Under the pieces are notes generated by a model. The model saw only the letters and a program-made list of their open reading frames with translations. It made no database searches and was not told the DNA's origin. This document shows, piece by piece, positions 34,807 through 47,655 of a stretch of DNA of 64,000 bases; the stretch's first letter is position 1, and each line of letters begins with the position of its first letter. Position numbers and translations under genes: made by a program. Source of the stretch: Trichosphaerium sp. ATCC 40318 (taxonomy: Eukaryota > Discosea > Flabellinia > Trichosidae); contig JALMLS010000548.1 in the NCBI GenBank assembly GCA_038496445.1, positions 186,001-250,000 of the forward strand. The letters run 5' to 3'.

Positions 34807-35341
34807 TAAAGTCAGCATTACTGGAACCTAAATTTACTCCTGTTGTAGCCCTCAAATCTCAGTGTATTTTACTTCGGTTTGTGGTAAGACTAAATTGCTG
34901 GCAAATACGCAATGGCTACAGTAGCAAACAGTTGTTACTTCTGTTCATTTATAGTTTCGTTTGCGTGTCCACGTGACTTTGCAAAGTAAAAAGTTCAGGT
35001 TAGCAAGTCTCTCGCAAACTTTGTCTCGTAGGTTGACTGATGCAGTGAAGCTTTGAGACAGGTTGCAGTGTTGCAATCAAAGGTTGGTAAACAACCGTTT
35101 CTTTTCTAACTGCCAAATTTCGAAGTTGCTTTTCTTTTTTCCTTTTCACCATCTGTTCACGGGTAGATAGGGGTTGCTAACTTGTGTGTTGTGATTTGGC
35201 TTTAATTTACAGTATATTACATTTGCTTATCTTTGTACAAGGTATTAGTTTTCACCCTTTTTTTTTCTCTTCGGCTTGATGCTATGTTTCATTTTTTATT
35301 TGCTTCGCACTTCTTTCCTTCTTCGCTATGTTATTGCGCAT
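34807..35341. other. Convergent spacer, no gene seen
   Basis: 535 bp between the F-box/LRR stop and the zinc-finger stop on the other strand. One CACGTG core near 34970. No credible ORF. Confidence 0.4.
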
Positions 35342-36251
<910 letters not shown>

Positions 36252-36312
36252 TTATTAGTTTGGTACTAACACTAATAATACAAAGGGGGGCGTAATCGCC
36301 ATTATATTTTTT

Positions 36313-37624
36313 TTACACAAGCAATAAAAACGCGCCAAAAGGCACGTGCAAATTTTTTTTTTCAAATTTGTTTCTCGCTTCAAAGAACTTTTTTGGCACT
36401 GACTGGTAGCTTCGTACTGTGTATTTAAATCGTTTGTGAGGATTATTATTAGAGAAATTTGGATCAACATCTGGTTCTGGCAGATGTGGTGGATTTGGGT
36501 TATTAGGCCAAACAGGTTCGACATCATTGATATCAAGGTCCATCAATTCATTACCAAAAGGGTAAGTGTCTAGCACAGGTTCAAAAAAATCGAAATTGTT
36601 CATGTCGGGCGTATACAACGCGAATTCGTCAAATGTCCTAAAAGAATAAGTTTAAATAACCGCTACACGCGTTTAAAATTATCTACGTCGCTACAACCAC
36701 GCGCAGAGAGCGTAGATGACAAAAGGAGCCAAAAAAAGCTAATACTTGCAACAACGTTTTTGTGCCCGCCAAACCCGTACCTTTTCTTTCCAACGCTCGC
36801 AGGGACTACTGGTGGTGGTGTATAAAAATTCTCAACAAAAGTTCGAATCTTCAGTACAGTATCATCTGTAAGTAGGTTTATATCAAAGCTCCACTCTTGG
36901 TCTTCTAACTAAACAGTACATTGTCAGAAAAAAGTGAGGAGGGACAGAGTAAAAGAGGGTTTTTTTTTCAGTTTTTTTTTTACCCTCATTAATTGTCCAG
37001 GCTCTTGAGCGTGTATCAAGTTCATGAGTTGTTGTAGACCCTCAGGAGATAGTTCTAGAATTTTTTTACATAGTTGTTGCTTTTCCGTAAGTGTTATAGT
37101 GCTAAAAAGAGTTAATTTTGGATTCTGGGTACTGGTGAGAGCGTACTCATGCCCAATATTTGTTGGAGCGAACACTGTAGAATGTTCTAAGTACAGTCTG
37201 TTAGTTTTTACGTAAAAAAAAGCGCAACACTTCCCAAACAAAGTTTGTTTGTTTTAGGGTACATTGTAAGTTGATGGTTTATTTTCTCATAACGAATAAA
37301 GCGGTATTGATTATGTGTGAACAAAAAGAAGGTCTTTGTTTTGTGTTATTCAAAAAAGACTGTCTCCTTTTCAGTAAATATTTAACATTACGTACGAACA
37401 GACACAGGAGGTGGCAGTACGCTGTCGAATAAATTGCCCTGGTTTGTTGGTTGATCAACCATTTCCACATCGGTACTGTACGCATTATAGTTGGTGTTTG
37501 TAGACTCGTTTATTATTTGAGCCTTTCGACTGTTAAATTCTGATACATCGATAATGCCTTGGTCCAATAAACGTTTCAATAGCTCCAAGTTCTGTATGCA
37601 GTTGTTTGTGCTGTACTTTCCCAT
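36313..37624 (-). CDS. SHOCT-like plus NET (extra-terminal) domain protein
   Basis: ATG at 37624: MGKYSTNNCIQNLELLKRLL, continuing LDQGIIDVSEFNSRKAQI, which resembles a SHOCT helix pair. After two clean splices comes LTEKQQLCKKILELSPEGLQQ, then LEDQEWSFDINLLTDDTVLKI, a good match to the NET domain of BET proteins, which binds chromatin regulators. No bromodomain is visible upstream. The acidic Asn/Pro-rich segment PVWPNNPNPPHLPEPDVDPN follows. If unspliced further, the frame stops at 36313. If the GTACGA donor at about 36418 is used, the frame continues into the zinc fingers at 36241. Likely nuclear. Confidence 0.75.
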
Positions 37625-38358
37625 CGCGTTCCAAACGACCCTGGGAGTTCTCGAATAATTAAATAACTCAGTTTTGGCGTATCGTTTGTTGCTTGCGCTG
37701 CGTATTTAGCGACTTCAATGAATTTTGCTTTGCCTTTGGCTTAGAACGCAGCTTAAACTCAATTCGGACGCAGTCAATTGTAATGAACAAATACCTGCTA
37801 TTACTGCAGGGTTATTTGTAAGTAGAATTACAGACATAAGAAAAATTGCACGTGCAGTCACTGTAATGCTGTTAGACGTCACTACTTTCAAATGAACACA
37901 AACGCTTTTGGTGCTAACTTGGTGACGTTCTACAGAAGTTATCTTTGCCTCGCTACGCAGGCCAACCTCATTTGGGTTTAAGCGGGATATTCAATGTAAG
38001 TGTCAGATTTGACAATGATGGTCGAAGATGTATAGGATAGTACATCTATCGCGTGTTCGCGCGTTGTCAGTTAATGTCAGAAGTGTAGCGAGTGAAACGC
38101 GTTTGAAGCAAGCACAAGACAGAGAAATATAGCGAAATCCATCTAACAAGGAGTAGGTACGCGCATGTAAAGACTCGTTATGTGAGTACCACAACGTTGT
38201 GGCCCAGAACGACCAAGAGTCTATCAAATCACACTAATACTGCTCTACAAAGTTGGTGTCATGCTTTTTGTAAAAATGTGAGGTTATTTGTTGTAAAACA
38301 TCATCTAATAGCTTAGCAGACGCCTAGTGAGTATAGAGATACGGTAGAACGAGATTTG
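37625..38358. other. Divergent promoter region
   Basis: 734 bp between divergent starts. CACGTG near 37850. Only short, motif-free open frames. Confidence 0.4.
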
Positions 38359-41300
38359 ATGGAGTCTGCTACCCAAGGTAACTATACATCGTTTAAAGCG
38401 ATCAATGCACCATCCTACGCGTAGGGATACTAAAAATATGACTAGCACCTACAATGGACGACATTAATGCATCAATGAAATTTGTAGAAGCACTACGTGG
38501 TTATCCTAACGTTATTTTCGCTAAAGAATGCTGGACAAAGAGGGCTACCCAAGTACTAAAACTGACACATGACTTCTGTTTTTTAATTAGCACATAGCTC
38601 TTTGCTACCACGGCAAAGATTGGTGTAGTTGAGAAAACGAGAAGACGTGATGAAGTAGATCATACTTTATTGTATACTGAGCACGTACCGCTTCGTTCTT
38701 TGTTGCCTCAAGGCATTGTTTTTATACAAGGTGAAAAGAATAGATTGTTCTTTTATTGGTTTGTTTTGTTCACTGTTCGTAGAGAGTAAGACGGCAAAAG
38801 ATATGCAATTAGTTTTGTATGGTATGAAGAAATTTTTTGACAAAGACGCTGACAGTTTTGCTCTTCGAGACTTCGAAGCAGGTGCAGATAATTACTTGCT
38901 ACTATTTTTTAAAGTCTTTTGTATAGGTCAATTCTCGTCTCTTATGGTTACGAAGAGGGTTGATGGTGAGTTGTGCCAAGTCTCTGTATTACCAAATGGA
39001 AGCACTTGGGTTATAGGATCAAAATATCGTAAACTAGCAATGAGAAACACTGATGCAATACATGACTACAAAAAAGATAAAACTTACTTGCCTGCTGTGA
39101 ATATGTCAACAGCCTTTTTTGATTACTTGTCGGAAATAGGTAAAGATAAAACAGAGGTACACACAACAGAGTCTATTCCTTTACAGTGTTTTACCAAGCC
39201 TCTAAACACCTCTAAACAGGAACTGCTCAAGTTTTTGCACTTGACACGACTCACACTTAACTTTGCTTTTGAAACACCTAAACGACAACGTGTGATATTG
39301 ACAAAAAAGAATGCATTAACGCTTGTTGGTTTGTCTGGTATTCACCATACCAATAACATGGTTCATCCTCTAACATGTACTTATTTTAATGTTGATATTA
39401 CACGTGTTGTACCTTTTCCTGATTTTATTTTTTAGGTAAAGGATTTGGTGATTACTTTGGTATGGAGCACGCTATACAAGATGAAAAAGTATATTCACCT
39501 GTACGCTTTTTGCACGTGCTTAAAGAGAACCATCTGACTTTCAAACATCAGGCTGATTTGCAAAGTATATTCGAATCAACAGCTTCTAACTGGGGAACTA
39601 TGGGTGCTGTTATTGTATCACTCGATGGAGATATGGTTCCTTTAAATATGCTACAAGTGCGAAGCCACCATTTTACTATAGACTCACAATTCAACCAAGG
39701 TAAGAAGCAAGTGGTATATCTGGCAACAAATGCTACGAGAAAACCTCATTGCATCAGCAAAGACTGATCCATCCAGCAATGCAGCTAGGAATTTGATTAC
39801 ACTTGATTTATGTAATAACATACACAAACATGAGACGAAGGTAAATATGCTTAAAGAAGAAACTGATACTTTGGTATCTCTTGGAGTCAACTTTGCAAAA
39901 GACATGCTATCTCAAGCTGCAAGCAACAAAGTGTCTCTAGCAAAGCTGAAAGTTCAAGAAACTTTTCCAGAACACTGGAATCGGTTTTTAGAACGTAGGA
40001 GTCTTCCTGGTGATGTATTACTTCTCAGTAAAGAAGTAGAGGTAGCAGATTGGCAAAGCTCTTTTGAAACAAAAGAGTTACCTTTGTTAGTTGTTATTCA
40101 AGGGATACCTGGTATTGGAAAGACATTAGTCGCTAATAAAGTGGTTGCTTTGCTTAAAGAACATGGTATAATATCTATGGCTTCCACTCCAGATGACTAT
40201 GCATTCATGACAGAGGGAGTACGTAATTAGGACGCTCTTTTAAAACTCCATATTCTAACACATTTGTTAGACAAGAAGAACAGCTACTGTCAAGATGATA
40301 AAAGAAACGATTCTGAGGTAGTGCAAATAAAGAACCGATTTTCCTGTTGCTCATTCTTATTCACAAGGAACAAGAAAGCTAAGGTGATAATATTGGCTAG
40401 AAATGTAACTGTAAATATGAAAGGTTCAGCGTATTTAACTTTAGAAAGAGAGCGATTATGCAGGGCACTCTTTATCTCACCCGAAGATCACAATACGCGA
40501 CATTTGGAGTACCTTTATATGGCCATGGTTTCAATGGTACATAGAAAGCACCTAAATGAATCACATCCTACAAGTACGCACTAGTTGACAATGTGAAGTA
40601 GCGCTTTTTCTTCTCTGGCATATCTCGTTATTTTCTTATTTTTATCTAGATACTTACGACTTGCCTTTTGCTGCATCTCTACCTTTCAAATACGCACCTG
40701 TATTTGATACACATCCAGGATCATTTCCTGTAAAATTCTTAACGCCTGAATCTATACACGTGCCACACAAAGAAAAAATGCAACAAGTCTACAAACTTTG
40801 CGAGGTACGTAGTTGGTTAATAAAGTCCAACAAATACTACCACATTTCGACTTATTTTTTTGAAGAATCAAGGATTCCGAGGTGCATCAGCATCACCAAG
40901 TGATATTGAAGATATGCAACTTTTGGATAAAGAAAATATTGCAAAGATTGTTCAGTCTGTTCATAGGCCAGTTGAGGATATCGGTAAAGATATAGTCTCA
41001 ATAATACGTGATAATATAGCATCTGATATACCTCCTACACGTACATAATTATAAGCCTAGCCGTAAACCTTATAGTATCTATAGACTCAGTTTTTGGTTT
41101 GGCTCTAAACTCCAATGCCGCCGATGCACTGCTAAGAGTTTGTGAGGGTGCAGGATTCATTGCACCTAAGGAGAATATAGTATCAATGATACGCGTGTCT
41201 GATTATGAATCATATTTTGAGGATAAGGAGTTGTGGATAAAGGTACAAAGCACAAAACTATTGTTATTTATTTTTCTGTTTTTTCAAGAATGTAAGCAAG

Positions 41301-41608
41301 CTTGGTAGTACTTTCAGAGTATCAGTTACAAGCATCAAATACAACGACACAATGGCGCTTTTCACAGCGTATGTAAATAACAAAGAAGACAGTTCCCTAG
41401 AAGATGACAAAGTGCATTTTACAATAAGTCAGCCAGGTGAGTTTTAGATAAGTTATTTTTCATCGAAGCTAATCTACATGTTTTTTTTATTCAAGGTGTC
41501 AATTTACAAGCCATAAAAGCAGAGCTATACAAAGAAAAGGGTACTGTCAATGACCACAAAGTCGAGTTATCGTTTGAAAGCACATTGCGATTGTTTTTAG
41601 ACGAGTAA
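38359..41608 (+). CDS. RNA-ligase-like / P-loop kinase multidomain protein
   Basis: Start ATG 38359 (MESATQ, spliced to MDDINASMKFVEALRGYP). Part 1 resembles a T4-Rnl1/tRNA-ligase nucleotidyltransferase: motif I region MVTKRVDGELCQVSVLPNGS, motif IIIa region LTLNFAFETPKRQRVILTKK, LVGLSGIHH..HPLTC, motif IV region GTMGAVIVSLDG and motif V region MLQVRSHHF. Several catalytic positions look changed. Part 2 is a kinase: P-loop IQGIPGIGKT (40102-40125), STPDDYAFMTEG and KVIILARNV. The C-terminal part contains VHFTIS (41415), a possible HxT motif of a 2H phosphoesterase, and ends LRLFLDE at 41608. The layout ligase-kinase-CPD recalls fungal Trl1, which rejoins tRNA halves. I infer RNA repair, but activity of the first domain is doubtful. 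Confidence 0.7.
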
Positions 41609-41815
41609 AATGTATGTACATAAAAGTATCATAAAATGAAGCTTTAGCGGTTTTTCACGTGTTTTGCTTTGAGTGTCAGTTACAATATAAAAATCAGTTA
41701 TTTTGTATATTGAACGTTATCGTGCTTGTTGGTTGTGCTGTAGAACCTTGTTCTATTATTTGTGCCGTTTCTTGCTTGTATACCTCAACCAATTTGCTGG
41801 TACGCGTTATTATTG

Positions 41816-42067
41816 TTATTTGAGTATATTTGCGTACGTTTTACGTTCTAATTCTCTCATTAGTTCATCCTCAATCTTTTGTTGCTCTTCTGGGCTATAT
41901 TCGGTACACGGAAGCTCCTCGATAGCGGCAGTTAGCATATTAACCTTCTCTGTATACGCTGCGATAGATTTTGAGATAGTAACGCTTTGCTCTTCATTAG
42001 ACACGCTTTGGAGAATGTCTAGGAAGTCTGCAAGTAGGTTACATTCTATTATACTCGTTGATTGCAT
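41816..42067 (-). CDS. Mediator subunit 9-like protein
   Basis: Single exon of 83 residues, MQSTSIIECNLLADFLDILQ to KTYANILK. Coiled-coil character throughout. The block KVNMLTAAIEELPCTEYSPEEQQ parallels the MED9/Cse2 pattern of a helix, then 'LI..MPG..LSPEQQ', then a second helix. MED9 sits in the middle module of Mediator and helps link activators to Pol II. Similarity is short and judged by eye. It could be another small helical protein. Confidence 0.45.
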   Translation of the reverse strand: MQSTSIIECNLLADFLDILQSVSNEEQSVTISKSIAAYTEKVNMLTAAIEELPCTEYSPEEQQKIEDELMRELERKTYANILK

Positions 42068-42796
42068 GTGAAAGCCGCTTGATTTTGAACTTTTGAAATG
42101 CGTTGAAATATCAATTCAAAAAAGTCAAAGAAAAACAACATTTGTAAACCTGTTCAACTGCTCGTTTGAACTGAAAGCAATAAGTATCTTTGTAAAAAGA
42201 GGGTAATAGAACCGAACGTCATAGGACCTGGATTATTGCTTGCATATCCACGAGAAGCTCCTTCTTTGTCTTCCCAAATTTAACCAAGGAACGCAACCTG
42301 ACGACTTGTTAGAGCGTTGACTAAGCTCATAATAGCATCAAGAATTTTAACACCATTATTCTGTGTAGGCAACGACTCCATTGTGTTTGGCAACTAAATT
42401 CTAGATTAGCATAAATTGTCTAAAGTCATGGCTCAGGAATTGCAATTTAATAGTAAAACACTTTTCTAAAAGACCCTCAGGACCTGTTCAGTACCAAGCA
42501 CGTGATTTGTTGCAACTAGTAACAAGCAAAGTAGCTGTGCACAGATACCTCTAAGGCATAACTTACAGGTAATTTGTTGGCACACATCGCCCCTTTCTTA
42601 CCTTTCACAAAAAAAAGAGTTCACAAACTTTCAGCATCTCGTACATCCTTTATGTTATTCTGTATGGTGTTGAACAGGTTCCAATACTGCTAACACAAAA
42701 GAATATTGTGTTGATACGTGTTATAGTAACTCATAGGAAAACTGTTCTAGTGCAAAATAATGTGCAACTAATTCCTACTTCGAACTCAGTATTTAT
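42068..42796. other. Unassigned stretch with one short possible exon
   Basis: On the minus strand, a run starting ATG near 42382 (MESLPTQNNGVKILDAIMSL, then VNALTSRQ) is followed by a possible donor. It could be a small gene or a 5' exon of the MED9-like gene, but I could not close a frame into either. Otherwise no gene seen. CACGTG at about 42501. Confidence 0.35.
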
Positions 42797-43699
42797 TTAC
42801 TTGTAGTAAGTTTCAAGTTTACTAAGACCCATCAAAAATAAACTCCCATAAATGGATCTAAACATAGCCACACTAGCTCCAGTAAACAAAGCAGCAGGTC
42901 CCTCCTTTTGAATAATACTACCAAATAGTTTTACAGCACTTGGGTGGCCTATCTTTTCATCCACAGACATTCTCATACGTGTAGCAACAGTTGAGAATGG
43001 ATAAACCAATAGAGAAGCAGATAGTGACACGCCATAGCCACAAAGAAAATTGATTGTAACATTGTCTTGTACAAAAGGATGGACAGAGTCGTATAATCCA
43101 AAGTACAGTCCTCTTTGTATCACAATACCAACACTTGCAGCCAAAAAACCTCTGTGTAGCCCAACAATACCATTTGCTCTGTAAACCTTCTTGTACACAT
43201 CCAACATCCCACTGTATTTACGCTTAGATCCCTTTGAAGCCAATACATCTCCATATATCTTTATTTTTACTACATCAAGTGACACCAATGGTAGCATGCA
43301 TAAACCAGAAAGACCACCAGTCACCAAATTAGCCAAAACGAAGACGGGGTAGCCATACTGTTGTTGCATCGAATATGCACCTTTCATTGTTGATTTAAAG
43401 ATAGGCCTCAGCACAACAGCAGAGGCTAGTTGCAAGGACTTTGATAGAGGTACAGTTATTGCACTCACAGAGTAACCTCTCCAAAACTGTAGTAGTCCTT
43501 CATTGCGATAAACACTCTGGGTGCAATCAATTATACCCTTGTATGGTACTTTTAAGCGACTTGATTCGAGTAGCAAAGTATTACATTGCAATAATGCTTG
43601 TACACGTGACATAGGCGACGTTGTTGCCTTCAATGCAAGTCCAGTAATTATAGGGGTTACTACGTCTTTGAACCCACGTGATCTTCTGCTATGTGCCAT
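42797..43699 (-). CDS. Mitochondrial carrier, ADP/ATP-carrier relative
   Basis: Unusual here as a long gene with a single exon: 300 residues, MAHSRRSRGFKDVVTPIITG to LSKLETYYK. Three repeats of about 100 residues, each with two membrane helices. Signatures are SPMSRVQALLQ, LPLVSLDVVKIKIYGD and YPFSTVATRMRMSVDE. The canonical PxDxxK/R acid is kept only in repeat 2 (shifted). Repeats 1 and 3 have Met-Ser and Ser-Thr in its place. The ADP/ATP-carrier RRRMMM hallmark is reduced to TRMRMSV. It likely transports a nucleotide or related solute across the inner membrane, but true ATP/ADP exchange is doubtful. Lack of introns amid intron-rich neighbours hints at retroposition. Confidence 0.85.
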   Translation of the reverse strand: MAHSRRSRGFKDVVTPIITGLALKATTSPMSRVQALLQCNTLLLESSRLKVPYKGIIDCTQSVYRNEGLLQFWRGYSVSAITVPLSKSLQLASAVVLRPIFKSTMKGAYSMQQQYGYPVFVLANLVTGGLSGLCMLPLVSLDVVKIKIYGDVLASKGSKRKYSGMLDVYKKVYRANGIVGLHRGFLAASVGIVIQRGLYFGLYDSVHPFVQDNVTINFLCGYGVSLSASLLVYPFSTVATRMRMSVDEKIGHPSAVKLFGSIIQKEGPAALFTGASVAMFRSIYGSLFLMGLSKLETYYK

Positions 43700-43842
43700 T
43701 GTCGCAACAGTAAACGATGAGTGTGGTTGTAAACAAGCTTCACTGTGAGTTCAGGCGAGAATTGGTTTGACAAATAACCTGCGCTGACTTGAAGGTTTTT
43801 TTTGTTTTTGCCTTCCATATTTTTAACAAATAATGTACATTG

Positions 43843-46800
43843 ATGGACACAGACGCTGTTAAGTATGTAGATGAGTTGATAGAGGACTATCTACTGTTTC
43901 GTGGGTTTACTCAAGCGATAAAAGCTTTCCAAAACGAACGTAGAGGTGATAGAGTTCGCGGTTTTGAGGTTACAACGCTAATCAAAAATTTTTGAAGTAA
44001 ATTAGCTTTGTAGGTGTCCAAAATAATAGCACAGCTCTTCACATATGTCCATACATATAAAATAGACGAACTAATGAATTTATGGAGTCATTTGTACAAA
44101 ACATTTTTCTCTCGCTTAGAAGAGGTACAACTCAGCTAAAAATCGCGCATTCTACAATTTAACGCTTTACAAAAAAAAAACTTGACATCTCAAATAGGAC
44201 AGTGCCGTTACAGTGCAAAAACTAGAATTATCATTGCTACGGTACGATTTATTACTAGTTATTATGACGTTACGCCCTTTAAAACCGAAAAAAAAGGTAT
44301 TATGTAGTACACGCAATCCAAAACGATCAAAAACAAAAAGTAACAATCTTTTTCGAAAAACATGCAAACACTCTAGCCGAAAACAAACACTGGAAGGCAC
44401 GTTTTTCACCCATTTTGCTTCTTTTTTTTCTCTATTTGGTTTTCTTTCTCTTTTCACGTACTGACGTTGTTGTCTATTTCTAGGCATGGTTTGGTGAGTA
44501 TTTTTGAGAATAGAGTCTATACTAACATTCCTGTGAGCTTTACCTTACATGAAGCATCCAGAAAACAGTCCAGCGTTCAAGATTTATTTCGCTAAACAAT
44601 GGGCTGACACTTTTTCAATGTCATTGAATAATTTCCTCACTACTGTTTTTAACAGCTTGTGTATCCTCCTCCAATTTACATATTTTATCATATAACAATA
44701 TGGAAAGCTTTATATAATTTTCAAGCTACCTTCATTATCAGAAAACCAAGCTCTTCCGAACTGGATTACAATATTTTTTTGAAAACTTTGTTTTTTTTTC
44801 TTCTTTCTTTTTGCTTCTTCGAACATCCCAAGTCATCTTGACAAACTTTTCAATAGTGTAGCTACACTTTGTATAAACCTCAAAAGGCGGTATTTTTACA
44901 ATTGTTCTATCCTTGACAACTGTATCAGCTCTTCCTAAGATACTTAATTTCAACGTTGAAAGGAAAACTCGTAAAGCTATGGGAAGACAGATAGATGAGC
45001 TTCAAAATGAGAATGATATGCTTCGAACAAAAATTACTGAGCTAATGCGTGAAGTAGAAAAAAACAAGGTGAATGGGATAGTGACTTAGACGGGACAACG
45101 GTTTTTTTGAAACAAAAAATTCTTGAAAAAAACAAAAAAAAAAGCGTACCTTAAACTTCTCATACCAAACTTAAACTTGTAAAAAATTCCTTCCTCAAGA
45201 TGGATGGACAGAGGTTTTAAATGCCGTGTGAGCGGCAACCCAATAAAACCAATATTTAGACAAACCATCACACTTCACAAAACCTCCATCTCGCCCTTGC
45301 TTGACGCTGAAAACACCAAACAAAAAAACTGAACAACCTTTTTTTTTTTTCATTTCTTTTACTGAAGACATGACCTTTTTTTTCTCAAATATTCACTTTA
45401 TTTTCAAGGCACCTTCTTCTAACGCTGGCTGGGAATCACCTACAGTCACTTCACCAGAGACACCAAGAAAACACTTGGCTCAAACTCGTACACAACAAGC
45501 ACAAAGCTTTGTTAAAGCATCACGAAAGACAATCCAAATACAAGATGATTACCTGAATGCAAGAGACCCAAAACCAAGAAGTCATTCAGCTAGGGCAGTA
45601 TCCGCTAGAGCGCCTTTGAATAGCACGGAGTTTTGTAAGACCATGTTTCTTCCTAACTTCAACGTCCCTCAGCAAACCTCAGTTCAATGTGACTAATTAT
45701 TTCTTTGTTAGTTCCAATCACAGCATCTTCATCACGTTCTAAAGATGATACCTCAATATCAATGTCTTCTCATAGAGACATATCACAGTCACCCCGTTTC
45801 AATAAAATAAAGAATATTGTACGTAGTAACCTCAAAGCTCAAACCCAAAAACAAACAGATTGCTGTATTTAACGAAACTACAAGCGTGCCTTTAAGACAG
45901 GTTCTCCAGTGACTTGCTGTAAATTTTCTCCTAATGGCGCACATGCCGCTTCAGGGACTGAAGGAGGTGTGGTCAAGTAAGTAATATATCTAAAAGCTTA
46001 ATTAATGTTGTGTGAAAGGGTTTGGTCTTTGGACTCTCACAGAGGCGATACTATTGAGCCTTCAACATTAGATGTTGATGAGATTTTATGTTTGGATTGG
46101 GAACCGAAGATGGCTCAACTTGTACGCCAATTTTTAAAGTTGTTTCGAGCGTACATGCCTTCTGGGAGGTTGCAAGAAGACAGTGAGTTACAACGTTAAC
46201 AGATTTTTTATCATAGCTTCTATGCGGAACTTCAGGAGGTAAAGTGAAGTTATGGAGTGTAAATGGAGATACACAGTCATTAGATATTAAAGTGCAAGGA
46301 CAAAATAGATAGTACGTTCGCTCTTATTGCCACACAAAAGATACCTGTTTATTTCTCATAACAAAAAAATCATCTGCGTCTTCAAAACGTCTTTTATCGT
46401 TCATGCTTACTTCACACCAAAAGCTGCTTTTTTGAATTTCGACTTTTTATTGATAAGTAATTGTAGTGTGCGTGATATAGCGTGTAGCCCCACTGGCGAT
46501 ATGTTTGCAGCTAGTGTTACACAAAAAAACAATACTGGTGTGATACTTCTGTACGATATTAAAGAAGCACGTATACAAGTACGATTGAAATAGTAGTGAC
46601 TTTCTTCTTTTTTTCTTATATTCGATCGCTAGCGAAGGATTGATGCCAATCCATCTCCTGGTACAAGTTGCTTTGTTTTTAATCGTAAAGGAACAATACT
46701 TGCTTGTGGAAGCTCAGACGGTATGGTTCGCGTAATAGACATTCGTAACGGCAAGGCATTGATGAGTTGGCAGTACGCCAAAAAAATCTGCACAACTTTG

Positions 46801-47532
46801 GCTAAAAAACTTTCAGAGTTCATAGTAGCGAAGTTGGTAGCGTACAATTTTCACACGATGAAGTAGAAGTATTCTCAGCGGGACACGACAATAAGGTAAA
46901 AATCCGCTCACGTGATCACACGTGTTTTAATTTGTTGAATTTTTTCTGTTTTAATGTTGTATTGTAGCTTGTAAAGTGGGATTTACGTAAGACGCCGATA
47001 CGCAAAAAAGCGAAGAGTAGGATAATTACCGAGTTTGAATATCAAGGGATGCATCATAGACCTAAAATGCCTCAGACACGCGGAACAATAAGCCTTGATC
47101 GTTCAACTAAAGGAAAATACTTTGTTATAAACTCAAAGAATAACTACGGTTTAATCTTCCACAGCTCAAAGGCTAAACCAGTCGGAAAAGTACGCAGTCT
47201 TTCCAAACAAAAAAACATTCCAACTTTATTCTTTTTTCTGTGCTTCTAGGCAACAATCTACAGCTGTATGTCGTTACCTTGACATACGCAATAAGATACT
47301 CCATTGCCACAGAGTGGTTTAATTTTAACCTCCCATACAAGTCAATATTAACCATTTTAATCAAGACATTTCACATATTCTTATTTAATTCTACTTATTG
47401 TTTATTTACAAATTGTGTTAGGTGGGTACACATGACCAACCAGTAGTATGCGCCCAATGGCACCCAACGCAGAATGCCATTCTTACAGGCTCAGCAGGAA
47501 GCAACCTCTGCTTGACTACTTTCGCATCATAA
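43843..47532 (+). CDS. WDR91: WDR91-like endosomal maturation protein
   Basis: Starts MDTDAVKYVDELIEDYLLFR, GFTQAIKAFQNERRGDRVRG: the WDR91 N-terminal LisH-like pattern 'DELIREYLLFRGF'. Then KIIAQLFTYVHTYKIDELM..LWSHLYKTFFSRLEE, and NSPAFKIYFAKQWADTFSMS, LNNFLTTVFNSL, all family blocks. A coiled coil follows (GRQIDELQNENDMLRTKITE), then a Ser/Arg-rich linker, then WD repeats: CKFSPNGAHAASGTEGGVVK, VRDIACSPTGDMFAASV, SVQFSHDEVEVFSAGHDNKLV, KWDLRK, and CAQWHPTQNAILTGSAGSN. In animals WDR91 with WDR81 restrains PI3P synthesis so that early endosomes mature. At least 14 exons; stop at 47532. An ATG at 43833 opens a 9-codon upstream frame. Confidence 0.88.
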
Positions 47533-47655
47533 AGAAAAAATGCATGGATCTTTTTTTTCATTATCTGCGCTGGCTGCCACCAGATTATTACTGTACAATA
47601 AAAAAAGCCACTGGTTGGCTTCCTTCACATTATTTTTTTTTGGGTTCAGTTTAGA

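Noticed and set aside
44167-44487. 106-codon minus-strand frame inside WDR91
   Set aside because: Lies in intron and antisense exon; very Lys/Arg/Phe-rich with no motif.
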